The notes under the pieces were generated by a model. That model did no database searches, was not told the origin of the DNA, and saw only the letters and a list, made by a program, of their open reading frames with translations. Shown piece after piece: positions 1-8,791 of a DNA stretch of 64,000 bases. Position numbers and translations under genes: made by a program. Position 1 is the stretch's first letter, and each line of letters opens with the position of its first letter. Source of the stretch: JAGLQQ01 sp043806135 (GTDB lineage Bacteria; Omnitrophota; Gorgyraeia; B26-G9); NCBI GenBank assembly GCA_043806135.1, contig JAZDHG010000064.1:9829-73828 (forward strand). Direction: 5' to 3'.

Positions 1-1633
1 GGAAACGAAGCGCATAACCTGAATCTTTATCCTGCACCTTACCGCAGGTATGGACCGGGCTTCGGGTTATTTCATCTGCCTGTACCTCAATAACATACTT
101 AGGCTCAACCCACACATCAGGTTCAATAATAGAATCCACTTTTGATGGTTTACCATTTACTTTTATTTTATCAAGCATTTTTTTAAATTTTACCAGCTCA
201 TCCTCTGTCAAACCTGAACCGATCTTAGCGATTGTTTTGAATGTTTCACTCTTTTGATCATAAACACAGGCAAGCAGCGACCCAATACCCAGAGATGCCC
301 TTAATCCCTTACCGAAATAATAGCCGACAATCACACAATCAATTGTATCATTAAGTTCCCCGGAATAGGAACTCTTTAATTTTATCCAGTTAAAATTTCT
401 TCCTCCTGCCTTGTACGTACCATCCAGGCGCTTGGCCACAATCCCTTCACGGCCTTCCCGAAGCAATTCTTCAAAAATATTTTCCAGTTCCTGAGCTGTC
501 TTGACAATATGTACAGGAGAAACTTCTAAAACATCACCCTTGCCGATTACTGATGTCATGATCTTTCTCCTTTGTTCATAACTTTTATTGGTAAGATCAC
601 CATCAGCATAAAGCATGTCAAAAACAAAAAGTTTAAGCGGAAACAGCTTACGCATTGATGCTATACCGTGTTTTCTTTTGCGCTGAACCGTAGTTTGAAA
701 CGGCAGACATTCTCCTGTTTGAGGATCATATGCCAGGGCCTCGCCCTCAAATATTACATCTTTATGCTTTATCTGGCTCAATGTGCCCTCTTTGATTTCC
801 GGAAACATATGTGTTGTATTTTCCAGATTGCGGGAATAAACTTGAATTTCTTTACCTTTTTTGTGCACCTGACAGCGAAATCCGTCATATTTTGCTTCAA
901 TCGCACATGTACCGATCTTTTCAATGATCTCTTTAGCCCCAGGCATTCGTGCTGCCAAAGCCATGCGGATCGGGCAGCCGACAATAACTTCAAATTCCTT
1001 TATCCGCTCAATTCCCTCAGAAAATAAGATCTTTGCCACAAGCCCAAGGTCACAGCATAGATTATAAGCCCGTTCAAGGTGTTTGCGCAGATCTTTATCA
1101 CCATTATAAGCTAGTGATAAACTGTCTAAGAAAGTAGGATCACCTGCTCCCAAACGCAGCTTACCCAGTATTATCCTGACAACATATTTTACCTCAATGG
1201 GGCTTATACTTTTAAGCAAATCCGCCAGAAACTCGGTTTTCCTTGCCACTACGCCAGCGCCGGAAAATCCAGCTAACTCCGTTAATTTTTTATAAATTTC
1301 CCCAATAGTTAAATTTTTATTATATATTTTACACAGGTTTCGAGCGACTTCCCCGTAATCACCGATATTCTGGAACATATCCTCTATCAGTTTATCCGGC
1401 TTGCCCGTAGCAAGAACAATGCTTTTATGTATAAGCTTTTCACTCATCTGAAATTCTATATTTTTGAATGAAGGCAAAAGATGTCCCTGGCTGAGATAGA
1501 CAATTTCCTCTATATTTACTTTTTTATCTTGGGATGCTTTTTGAAAAAGCTCCGCAAGTATGTCTGTCATTTCAAGACGCTTAGACGTTGATTCCAACTT
1601 CTGGAAGTAAACAGCCAGTTCCTTAAACTTCAT
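1..1633 (-). CDS. lig: ATP-dependent DNA ligase, archaeal type (3' end cut by window edge)
   Basis: It seals nicks in duplex DNA through an enzyme-AMP intermediate, using ATP rather than NAD+. The frame stays open from the ATG at 1633 to the window edge, about 544 residues, so only the extreme C-terminus is missing; archaeal ligases of this class run to roughly 560-600 residues. The N-terminal DNA-binding domain covers about residues 1-210. The adenylation motif E-x-K-Y-D-G-F-R places the nucleophile at Lys248, the position typical of archaeal enzymes. The last visible residues are the OB-fold region, with the motif EITRSPVH. The start ATG overlaps the stop of the NUDIX gene (ATGA), so the two are translationally coupled. 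Most bacteria use an NAD-dependent LigA for replication; whether this one replaces or supplements it cannot be told from the window. Confidence 0.93.
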   Translation of the reverse strand, partial: MKFKELAVYFQKLESTSKRLEMTDILAELFQKASQDKKVNIEEIVYLSQGHLLPSFKNIEFQMSEKLIHKSIVLATGKPDKLIEDMFQNIGDYGEVARNLCKIYNKNLTIGEIYKKLTELAGFSGAGVVARKTEFLADLLKSISPIEVKYVVRIILGKLRLGAGDPTFLDSLSLAYNGDKDLRKHLERAYNLCCDLGLVAKILFSEGIERIKEFEVIVGCPIRMALAARMPGAKEIIEKIGTCAIEAKYDGFRCQVHKKGKEIQVYSRNLENTTHMFPEIKEGTLSQIKHKDVIFEGEALAYDPQTGECLPFQTTVQRKRKHGIASMRKLFPLKLFVFDMLYADGDLTNKSYEQRRKIMTSVIGKGDVLEVSPVHIVKTAQELENIFEELLREGREGIVAKRLDGTYKAGGRNFNWIKLKSSYSGELNDTIDCVIVGYYFGKGLRASLGIGSLLACVYDQKSETFKTIAKIGSGLTEDELVKFKKMLDKIKVNGKPSKVDSIIEPDVWVEPKYVIEVQADEITRSPVHTCGKVQDKDSGYALRF

Positions 1634-2079
1634 TTGCCTCCGGTCTCTGAATATTGCCTGAGCACTCTCATTGCTCTTTGTAAAGTCTGTTTTTCATTAT
1701 CAAAAGTAACTTTTTCGATAGCCTCTTCAATATCGACCCAGACCACTTCTTCTACTCCGGCATCAGCCGTATTTATCTCACCTTGACAGTATTTCATCAA
1801 AAAATAATGCACTGTTTTATTAAGGTTCAGTTTTCTTCTTTTATCCACATAGGAATAATGTATATCCTTTAAATGTTCTATTATTTCCCCATCTAATCCT
1901 GTTTCTTCTTTAACCTCTCTTATTGCCGTCTCTTGCCTGGTTTCGTCTTTTTCAATTTTCCCTTTAGGTAAACACCATTGTGATGAGTTCCCGCGGCTGT
2001 AAATTATTACCTGGAATTTACCTTCAGTCTCCCTGTACAATACCGCTCCTGCAGATATTTCCGGCATGGTCTTATACAT
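1630..2079 (-). CDS. NUDIX hydrolase (bis(5'-nucleosyl)-tetraphosphatase-like)
   Basis: It is predicted to hydrolyse a nucleoside diphosphate linked to another group. The NUDIX box is clear: G-K-I-E-K-D-E-T-R-Q-E-T-A-I-R-E-V-K-E-E-T-G, with the catalytic REVKEE core. The sequence before it, WCLPKGKIE, resembles the Ap4A-hydrolase/MutT-like group. I start it at the ATG at 2079 (149 residues) because a purine-rich AGGAAGTGG sits just upstream. A longer GTG start at 2103 is possible but has no such site. Its stop overlaps the start of the DNA ligase by four bases. The exact substrate is unknown; co-transcription with a ligase suggests nucleotide-pool sanitation, which is inference. Confidence 0.85.
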   Translation of the reverse strand: MYKTMPEISAGAVLYRETEGKFQVIIYSRGNSSQWCLPKGKIEKDETRQETAIREVKEETGLDGEIIEHLKDIHYSYVDKRRKLNLNKTVHYFLMKYCQGEINTADAGVEEVVWVDIEEAIEKVTFDNEKQTLQRAMRVLRQYSETGGK

Positions 2080-2106
2080 TATCACCACTTCCTTTTTGGA
2101 CACTGA

Positions 2107-3015
2107 TTATAAATCAGAAAGATACGATTGCAGAGCCTGCCGCCATGTACAAAGTCTGTTTTTAGTAACTTGTTCATAGCGGCTATTATCCAGAATAGAG
2201 CGCCCCGGCCTTTTTGCCGGCCTAATAAACTGGGTTGATTCAACCGGGAGCACATCAACATTAATATTGCAAAGATCAATAATTGTCTTGGCAAATTCAT
2301 ACCAGGTACAGCTTTTACTATTGCTCACATGATAAATCCCATATTTTCCCCCGGCATGGCTGGATACAAAAACCTCATTAATTAGTCTCTTCAAGGCCTG
2401 CGCCAAAGATACAGTATATGTCGGCGATCCTCTCTGATCATTGACAACTTTCAACGCATCGCCTTCAGCCGACTTAGCTATGATCGTATTGACAAAGTTT
2501 TTACCGCCTTTTCCAAAGAGCCAGCTTGTTCTGACGATCACGCCGTCAGACAATCCGGCCAATACAGCCTCCTCACCAAGAAGCTTTGTCCGGCCATAAA
2601 CATTAAGCGGCGAGGTTGCATCATTTTCAGTATATGCACAGGATTTTTCCCCGTTAAAAACATAATCTGTGCTGATATATATAAGTTTTGTTTTATGTCC
2701 CCGGCATAAACCGACAATATTCTTTGTCCCTTGGACATTTATCGCCTCGGCTTTTTCCGGATATTTTTCGCAACCGTCAACATCCGTAAAAGCTGCGGTA
2801 TGAATTACCAGCCAGGGATTGTTTTCCTGAAAAACCTTCTTTAATCCTTTTACATCTGTAATATCACAGCAGAAAAAAACATAATTACTATCACCTAAAT
2901 TCTGAACATCTATACCGATGATTCCGTATTGACTCTCAAGAACAGGTGCCAGGTCTTGTCCCAGCATTCCGTTGATACCTGTGATCAATATCCTTTTTTT
3001 AGCTTCATCCACCAT
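2107..3015 (-). CDS. rfbD: dTDP-4-dehydrorhamnose reductase
   Basis: It catalyses the last step of dTDP-L-rhamnose synthesis, NAD(P)H reduction of the 4-keto sugar nucleotide. At 302 residues it has the family's usual length. The N-terminal Rossmann motif G-I-N-G-M-L-G-Q lies at about residues 13-20, ISTDYVFNG follows near residue 110, and the short-chain dehydrogenase Y-G-R-T-K catalytic pair follows that. The RTSWLFG and PTY motifs of RmlD are present. Its start lies 31 bases inside the 3' end of rfbB, so the two are co-translated. The A and C genes of the pathway are not in this window. Confidence 0.93.
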   Translation of the reverse strand: MVDEAKKRILITGINGMLGQDLAPVLESQYGIIGIDVQNLGDSNYVFFCCDITDVKGLKKVFQENNPWLVIHTAAFTDVDGCEKYPEKAEAINVQGTKNIVGLCRGHKTKLIYISTDYVFNGEKSCAYTENDATSPLNVYGRTKLLGEEAVLAGLSDGVIVRTSWLFGKGGKNFVNTIIAKSAEGDALKVVNDQRGSPTYTVSLAQALKRLINEVFVSSHAGGKYGIYHVSNSKSCTWYEFAKTIIDLCNINVDVLPVESTQFIRPAKRPGRSILDNSRYEQVTKNRLCTWRQALQSYLSDL

Positions 3016-3947
3016 GATCTATTTGCCTTATACCAGTTAACCGTTGAAAGGATTCCCTCTGAAAAAGAAACCTGTGTCTTAAACCCCAATTTAGAGATTT
3101 TTCCTATGTCAAGACTATAGCGGCGGTCATGTCCGGGACGATCCTTTACATATTTTATATATTTATCGCTTTTTTCGAGTATTTTAAGAATCGTTCTGGT
3201 CAATTCCATATTGTTTATTTCGTTGCCTGCTCCGATATTATATATCTGACCGCCTTTTCCCTTTTTTAACACCAAATCTATCCCCGCACAATTATCTAGT
3301 ACATATATCCAGTCCCGTATATTGCCTCCATCTCCGTAAAGCGGAACCTTTTTATTCTCCAAAAGATTAGTTATAAAAAGTGGAATTACCTTTTCCGGGA
3401 ACTGAAATGGTCCGAAGTTATTACTGGAACGAGTGATCATTGCATTAAAATCATAAGTCTTTGAATATGCCCTGACAATCAGATCCGCAGATGCCTTACT
3501 TGCAGAATAGGGACTGTTCGGCTCCATGATATCTCCTTCTTTGAAGGATCCTCGAAGGCGGGAGCCGTAGACCTCATCCGTACTTATCTGTATGAATTTT
3601 TTTATTTTCATACTTTTTGCTGCATTTAAAAGCACTTCCACCCCAATAATATTCGTTTTCAAGAAAACAACCGGGTCTTGAATAGACCTGTCTACATGAC
3701 TCTCAGCGGCAAAATTTATAACCGCGTTGCATCCACCCATCGCATTTTTAACAGCCTTTTTGTCGCAGATATCACCTTTGACAAAACAGTATCTTTTATT
3801 GCCTTTTATATCCTTAAGGCTCCCTTTGCATGAGGCATATGTCTGCTTATCAAAGTTTACAATTCCCACATTCTGATATTTGGACAGCATATATCTGATA
3901 AAATTACTGCCTATAAATCCCAGTCCTCCCGTGACGAAAAGTTTCAT
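2985..3947 (-). CDS. rfbB: dTDP-glucose 4,6-dehydratase
   Basis: It converts dTDP-glucose to dTDP-4-keto-6-deoxyglucose in the rhamnose pathway. The extended SDR features are all visible: T-G-G-L-G-F-I-G-S-N at residues 6-15, AAESHVDRS, the catalytic STDEVYG, the Y-S-A-S-K tyrosine/lysine pair, and N-N-F-G-P-F-Q-F-P-E. At 320 residues it is slightly shorter than many RmlB proteins. A good AGGAG site precedes the ATG at 3947. It is the first gene of the operon rfbB-rfbD-NUDIX-ligase, with its own promoter at 4064-4092 and a leader of roughly 110 bases. The leader holds an imperfect inverted repeat (AAAATCCC ... GGGGATTTT) around 3981-4053. Confidence 0.94.
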   Translation of the reverse strand: MKLFVTGGLGFIGSNFIRYMLSKYQNVGIVNFDKQTYASCKGSLKDIKGNKRYCFVKGDICDKKAVKNAMGGCNAVINFAAESHVDRSIQDPVVFLKTNIIGVEVLLNAAKSMKIKKFIQISTDEVYGSRLRGSFKEGDIMEPNSPYSASKASADLIVRAYSKTYDFNAMITRSSNNFGPFQFPEKVIPLFITNLLENKKVPLYGDGGNIRDWIYVLDNCAGIDLVLKKGKGGQIYNIGAGNEINNMELTRTILKILEKSDKYIKYVKDRPGHDRRYSLDIGKISKLGFKTQVSFSEGILSTVNWYKANRSWWMKLKKGY

Positions 3948-4063
3948 TTTTACATCTCCTGTCTTTGCTTTTGAAACAACAAAAATCCCCTTGCTGATTA
4001 GAAAAAAATCCGCAACTTATTTAATTCATCAAAGTTAAGGGATTTTGCTATTATTTTAAGAAA

Positions 4064-4092
4064 AGTTTAACATATAACAATATCAATGTCAA
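4064..4092 (-). promoter_or_regulatory. Sigma-70-type promoter of the rfbB operon
   Basis: The minus strand shows a perfect TTGACA, a 17-base spacer ending in TGT, and TAAACT as the -10. Transcription should start near 4057. It sits back to back with the promoter of the plus-strand phosphorylase. The gap 3948-4270 holds these two promoters and the rfbB leader, and I see no gene in it. Confidence 0.65.
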
Positions 4093-4170
4093 TCCAGGCC
4101 TTTATTATCGCCAGACGGGCTAAAGTGTCCGTTCCTCTGTTTTGCTGCATATAACCTTCTATATTTCTTC

Positions 4171-4199
4171 TTGATTAAAAGGAAATTTTGTTCTATAAT
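4171..4199 (+). promoter_or_regulatory. Sigma-70-type promoter of the GH94-type gene
   Basis: TTGATT, a 17-base spacer and a consensus TATAAT. The expected start point is near 4206, giving a leader of about 65 bases before the ATG at 4271. This also argues against starting the protein at 4202. Confidence 0.7.
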
Positions 4200-4270
4200 A
4201 TGTGTTTGGGAAATTTTCCCTTTCTATTGGCTTTTTAAAAACTAGCTGTTTAACCAGGAAAACAACATTC

Positions 4271-6994
4271 ATGAAAAATGAATTATGGACTTTTACAAAT
4301 CGCAACGGAGATTTTATATTCTCTAACCCGGAAAAGATAAGCCGTCTGTACTTTCCTTTAGCCAATGAAGCAGAATTTATGTCCTCTGTAACTCCCCTGC
4401 TTAAAGGAGATATAAAAATAGGCCAAAATAATTTTTTAATGCTTCCGATAACCAGCGAAGACCTTTACTCAACCATTTCCGGCAGAAATTTCTGGATATA
4501 TATCAATCAAAATACCTATTGGGCAATAAACGGCACTCCGCATCTGCCTAATAATCAGGAGGAAGACGTCACTTTAAAAGCCGGCATACTATGGCATACC
4601 ATAAAGAGATCCAATAAAATTATTGGTCTTGATGCGGAAATCACCAACTTTATTCCAGCCAGCGGAGAACATGTGGAATTAATGACCGTTAAAATAACCA
4701 ATACCTCCGTAAGGGCAATAACTTTTACACCGACTTCAGCTATCCCTATATTCGGAAGGTCGGCAGATAATCTGCGTGACCATCGTCATGTCACAAGCTT
4801 ACTGCACAGGACCAAACTGACCAGTAACGGTTTAATCGTAAAACCAGAGATGTCTTTTGATGAACGCGGACATAAAATTAATTTTTATTCTTATTATGTA
4901 CTTGGCTGTGAAGAGGACTCCACCTCTTGCATCGGTCAATTTCCGTCGATTGAATCTTTTATCGGCGAGGGCGGCTCTTTCATCTGTCCCCGGGCTGTTT
5001 TTGAGGATTATGTACCTATTAAAAAGATCGAAGCACGCCATCACGGAAAAGAAGCTATCGGAGCGCTGCGCTTTCAAAAAAAAACCCTGATCCCTGATGA
5101 GTCAATAACTTATATTCTAATGCTCGGGATCGCTGAACACCCTGGCGAAATAAAAAGAATATATGAAAAATTTAATCATCGGGATAAGGTTAAGAATGCT
5201 TTAAGAGACAATGTAGATTACTGGAAAAAAAGAATAGATGCCATAAGCTTTTGTACAGGCGAGCTGATCAATGACAATTGGCTGCGCTGGGTAGGACTTC
5301 AGCCGATTTTAAGAAAAATATTCGGCTGTTCTTTCTTACCTGATTTTGACTACGGCCGGGGCGGTAAAGGATGGCGGGATCTTTGGCAGGATTGTCTTAC
5401 CCTGATTCTTGCGCATCCGGAGCAGACCAAAGATATCCTTATTGCCAATTTTTCCGGAGTAAGAATTGACGGCACTAACGCAACCATTATCACTAAACAA
5501 CCAGGGGTTTTTATTGCCGACCGCAATAAGATAAGCCGCGTATGGATGGATCACGGTGTATGGCCATTCTTTTCTTTGCAGCTTTATATAAACCAGACCG
5601 GTGATTTTGATATTCTTTTCGATAAATCAACATACTTCTACGATCAGCAGCTATCCAGGGCAAAAGAGATCGATACTTCCTGGAACCCGAACCTCAAGCA
5701 TTTTAAACAACTGCACACTAAAGACGGCCATCTTTATCAGGGAACCGTATTAGAACATATATTAGTACAGCACCTGGTTCAGTTTTTCAATGTGGGCAAG
5801 CATAATAGTATCAAACTTGAAGATGCCGATTGGAACGATGGGTTGGATATGGCCAGCGAAAAGGGTGAAAGTGTTGCCTTCACCTGTTTCTATGCCCACA
5901 ATATATATGAGATTACCATGCTGCTGCTTGAATTAAAGAAAAGACGAAAGAAAAAAACTATCAGCATTTCAAAAGAGCTGTTCATCCTTCTGGACCGTTT
6001 GCACAAGAAACCCATAAACTATAACCATCCGGATGAAAAGATAACTCTCTTGCGCAGGTATCTCAATGCCGTAAAAACCAGGGTTTCCGGGAAAAAAGTT
6101 TCCGTAAAATTAGAGGATCTGATTGCTGATCTTTCTCAAAAATGGCAATGGATGTTTTCACATGTCGGCAAAAAAGAATGGATATCTCTAAACAAAAACA
6201 GCGGATTTTTCAATGGATACTATGATAACAGAGGGAAAAGAATTGAAGGAAAGATAAACAGCCATATTAGAATGACCCTCACCGGTCAGGTATTTCCGAT
6301 AATGAGCGGGATATCTTCAAAAAAACAAACAAAGCTCATCTTTGCTGCCGCTAACAAATACCTGAAAGACAAGAAATTGGGCGGCTTCAGATTAAATACA
6401 GATTTCAAAAAACCTCAATTAGACTTAGGACGCGCATTCGCATTTTCATACGGAGAAAAAGAAAACGGTTCAGTATTCAGCCATATGTGCGTTATGTTTG
6501 CTTATGCTTTATATCAGAGAAACTTTGTGCAGGAAGGATTTTCCGTCTTGGAAAGCCTGATGAGCCTGGCCACAAACACTAAAGTGAGCAAAATATACCC
6601 CTGCCTGCCTGAATATTTTAATCTTGAAGGTAAAGGCATGTATTCTTATCTTACCGGGTCGGCAAGCTGGTACATACTCACGATGTTGACTCAGGTATTT
6701 GGAGTAAAAGGGCATTTCGGAAACATGATAATTGAACCGAAATTAATCAGCAAGCAGTTTAAAGATTCTGATACAGTTTCCCTGTCTTGTTATTTCGCCC
6801 AGCGCAGATTAAGTGTTGTTTTTGTCAACCCTAAAAAAGTTGATTTTGAAGATTACAAGATAACAAAAGTCAAGATCAAGCCTTTCGAAATAGCTTATAA
6901 ACTCTCCGGAATGCGCAAAGTCAAATTCCTGCGCGAAGACATATTAAGCTTCCCTAAAAATACGCACATTACCATAGAAATAACTCTGGACTGA
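4271..6994 (+). CDS. GH94-family glycoside phosphorylase (cellobiose/chitobiose phosphorylase-like)
   Basis: Enzymes of this family split or build beta-linked disaccharides using inorganic phosphate; the sugar specificity here cannot be read from the sequence. The N-terminal beta-sandwich occupies roughly residues 1-270. The (alpha/alpha)6 barrel follows, with G-R-G-G-K-G-W-R-D-L-W-Q-D and the family hallmark D-W-N-D-G-L-D at residue 520; one aspartate of this motif is the general acid in known members. A GSASWY stretch near the C-terminus is also typical. I choose the ATG at 4271 (907 residues) because it has an AGGA upstream and follows the predicted transcript start. No signal peptide is seen, so it probably acts in the cytoplasm. 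It stands alone between divergent promoters and a convergent transporter gene. Confidence 0.85.
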   Translation: MKNELWTFTNRNGDFIFSNPEKISRLYFPLANEAEFMSSVTPLLKGDIKIGQNNFLMLPITSEDLYSTISGRNFWIYINQNTYWAINGTPHLPNNQEEDVTLKAGILWHTIKRSNKIIGLDAEITNFIPASGEHVELMTVKITNTSVRAITFTPTSAIPIFGRSADNLRDHRHVTSLLHRTKLTSNGLIVKPEMSFDERGHKINFYSYYVLGCEEDSTSCIGQFPSIESFIGEGGSFICPRAVFEDYVPIKKIEARHHGKEAIGALRFQKKTLIPDESITYILMLGIAEHPGEIKRIYEKFNHRDKVKNALRDNVDYWKKRIDAISFCTGELINDNWLRWVGLQPILRKIFGCSFLPDFDYGRGGKGWRDLWQDCLTLILAHPEQTKDILIANFSGVRIDGTNATIITKQPGVFIADRNKISRVWMDHGVWPFFSLQLYINQTGDFDILFDKSTYFYDQQLSRAKEIDTSWNPNLKHFKQLHTKDGHLYQGTVLEHILVQHLVQFFNVGKHNSIKLEDADWNDGLDMASEKGESVAFTCFYAHNIYEITMLLLELKKRRKKKTISISKELFILLDRLHKKPINYNHPDEKITLLRRYLNAVKTRVSGKKVSVKLEDLIADLSQKWQWMFSHVGKKEWISLNKNSGFFNGYYDNRGKRIEGKINSHIRMTLTGQVFPIMSGISSKKQTKLIFAAANKYLKDKKLGGFRLNTDFKKPQLDLGRAFAFSYGEKENGSVFSHMCVMFAYALYQRNFVQEGFSVLESLMSLATNTKVSKIYPCLPEYFNLEGKGMYSYLTGSASWYILTMLTQVFGVKGHFGNMIIEPKLISKQFKDSDTVSLSCYFAQRRLSVVFVNPKKVDFEDYKITKVKIKPFEIAYKLSGMRKVKFLREDILSFPKNTHITIEITLD

Positions 6995-7038
6995 TGCCGC
7001 TGTGTATTTTCGTTCCCGACCAGGATTTACATTAGCTT

Positions 7039-7998
7039 CTAAATTTTATAAACCAGGGATAGCAATGCCATGAAAAAAGGTATGCTTACAACTGCAAAAA
7101 GATATGTTACCAGCAATGCCCTGCCGATAAGATCGTATTTTGCCTTTTGATAAACAGAAACCACTCCTAAATTTATCGCACTGGGCATTACTGCTTCAAT
7201 GAACAGGATCAATGCAATAAAACCAGTCAATTTTAAAATACTGATGATACCCAGCACAATTACCGGCATAACGATTAATTTACCGAAAAGTACTTTAACA
7301 AAAAAACTTTTACGGATTATGACCTGTGTGCTCATGACCTCTGCCAAAATTATACCTAAGCTTAGAAGCGCAACCGGCAATGTGCAGTTCCCCAGCAGCT
7401 CTGTTACCCTCATCAGCACCGTAGGCATAAACGGCTTTAAATTAGCAGCGATAAACAGCATTGATATTATCAATGCTGCGAACGGAGGACTGAAAATTTT
7501 TTTAAATTGAAACTTCGGTTCTCCTGGATACAAAAACTGGATGCCAAACCCCCAAAACACAACATTGAACCCCTGTATGAAAAGAAAAATACGCGTAAAC
7601 ATTTCTCTTGCAATATCATTAGGATAAATTGCCGCAACCAGTAACAAAGGCAAATAACCGCAGTTTTGAAATGAAATCAGGCAGATAAATTCATCTTTTT
7701 CTTTTATGCTCTTATCCATGGCGCATATTACACTGCCGACTATAAAACCAAGCGCAGGAATACAAACTCCCATCAGGGGATAAAGCCACCAGTCACGGGG
7801 AGATGAAAAGCTGAAATAATGAATCAGGTGATTAAAAATAAGACAAGGCAGGAATAAATTTATGGTCAGCGCGCTAAGAGTTCTCAACCCCTGTTTATCA
7901 ACAAGTTTCAGTTTAGAAAAGAAGACTCCGACAGAAACGATAAGAAATATCTCTATAATGCCGGAAAAAACTTTTGTAAAATTCAATAAAAATTCCAT
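7039..7998 (-). CDS. AEC-family transporter (auxin efflux carrier-like permease)
   Basis: A polytopic inner-membrane protein of 319 residues with about ten hydrophobic segments arranged as two halves separated by a hydrophilic stretch near residues 160-180. The pattern ISALTINLFLPCLIF-like near residue 45 and the C-terminal PSAINLGVVSV are characteristic of the AEC (malate/auxin efflux) family. Bacterial members move organic anions or amino-acid-like substrates; the substrate here is unknown. It ends 44 bases from the convergent phosphorylase gene. A TATAAT lies one base before the ATG, too close to be its -10 element. Confidence 0.82.
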   Translation of the reverse strand: MEFLLNFTKVFSGIIEIFLIVSVGVFFSKLKLVDKQGLRTLSALTINLFLPCLIFNHLIHYFSFSSPRDWWLYPLMGVCIPALGFIVGSVICAMDKSIKEKDEFICLISFQNCGYLPLLLVAAIYPNDIAREMFTRIFLFIQGFNVVFWGFGIQFLYPGEPKFQFKKIFSPPFAALIISMLFIAANLKPFMPTVLMRVTELLGNCTLPVALLSLGIILAEVMSTQVIIRKSFFVKVLFGKLIVMPVIVLGIISILKLTGFIALILFIEAVMPSAINLGVVSVYQKAKYDLIGRALLVTYLFAVVSIPFFMALLSLVYKI

Positions 7999-8063
7999 TA
8001 TTATACCTTAATCTAATATTCGAGATTATTTTATCTCTCAGTTTTTAAAGAAGAATTCGGTAT

Positions 8064-8684
8064 CTATAAAGAAGGATTTTGCATATACTCCAGGATTAAA
8101 TCCGTCGATGCTTTATCCATGATCAGATAATAATCGCCGTCAATACCCATACCCATTTCTTTAAAAGAAGTATGTACGACACAAATATTGCCCCAATGTT
8201 CGTATTCTCTGAGGATCATCGTGATAAGTTCATCTGAAGTACCGCTCAGGAAGTTAGGCACGGATGTAAGGATTAATTTCTTGATCAAAGAACTCAAGGT
8301 ATTAATATAGGAAAAAATCGCTATCCCTCCCACTTCTTTAATAATTGATATCCCGTACCTTATGGGCTCGACTCCGCTGGTATTGATATATAAGAGAAAT
8401 TTTTCAATAATCTTAAGCGAGTGTTTTTCCGGGAAAAGCAGGAAAATAGTACCTTGCAGCTGTGAACTGAAATGCGCATTTACCCCGTATACCAGAGTAC
8501 CCTTATCTTTTATATAATTCGGAAGCTGATCAATTGTAAGAATCTCTAAACCGGGAGGATTGACTTGCACTACTCCTCCCAGCAGCTGGGAAAGGATACC
8601 GGTTGAGTTTCCCACACATATATTCCCGACTTCCCTTAAAATATCCCTTTCTTCGAAGCTTAAAGATTCTTTATGCTCTACCAT
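8064..8684 (-). CDS. cheC: CheC-like chemotaxis phosphatase (orphan)
   Basis: CheC proteins dephosphorylate CheY-P using two copies of a helix motif containing E-x-x-N followed about 22 residues later by P. The first copy is intact (L-R-E-V-G-N-I-C-V-G-N, with a downstream N-P-P). The second reads I-K-E-V-G-G-I-A-I-F, with the asparagine replaced by glycine, so only one active site may work. I start at the ATG at 8684 (206 residues), because the ATG at 8699 lies inside the -10 box of the predicted promoter. No other chemotaxis gene is in the window. A link to twitching via the type IV pili nearby is possible but unproven. Confidence 0.75.
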   Translation of the reverse strand: MVEHKESLSFEERDILREVGNICVGNSTGILSQLLGGVVQVNPPGLEILTIDQLPNYIKDKGTLVYGVNAHFSSQLQGTIFLLFPEKHSLKIIEKFLLYINTSGVEPIRYGISIIKEVGGIAIFSYINTLSSLIKKLILTSVPNFLSGTSDELITMILREYEHWGNICVVHTSFKEMGMGIDGDYYLIMDKASTDLILEYMQNPSL

Positions 8685-8694
8685 AATATTTTTT

Positions 8695-8723
8695 AGCATA
8701 ACATCTTAGGTGACAATTGTAAA
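8695..8723 (-). promoter_or_regulatory. Promoter of cheC, implying a leaderless transcript
   Basis: On the minus strand: TTTACA, a 17-base spacer, TATGCT. The start point expected near 8688 is about four bases before the ATG at 8684, and no Shine-Dalgarno sequence fits in between. Confidence 0.55.
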
Positions 8724-8752
8724 GAGGATATTAACAATAAATTATTAATTCA

Positions 8753-8781
8753 TTGTCTTGATCCCTGGTTTGCTTTATAAT
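8753..8781 (+). promoter_or_regulatory. Promoter of the Ski2-like helicase, implying a leaderless transcript
   Basis: TTGTCT, a 17-base spacer and consensus TATAAT. Transcription should begin around 8788, three or four bases before the ATG at 8792. No other ATG, GTG or TTG start is available upstream in frame before the stop at 8759. Confidence 0.65.
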
Positions 8782-8791
8782 TGCATATACT

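Noticed and set aside
8000..8005. TATAAT one base before the start of the AEC transporter gene
   Set aside because: The transcript would begin inside the coding region and no -35 element is found at the right distance.
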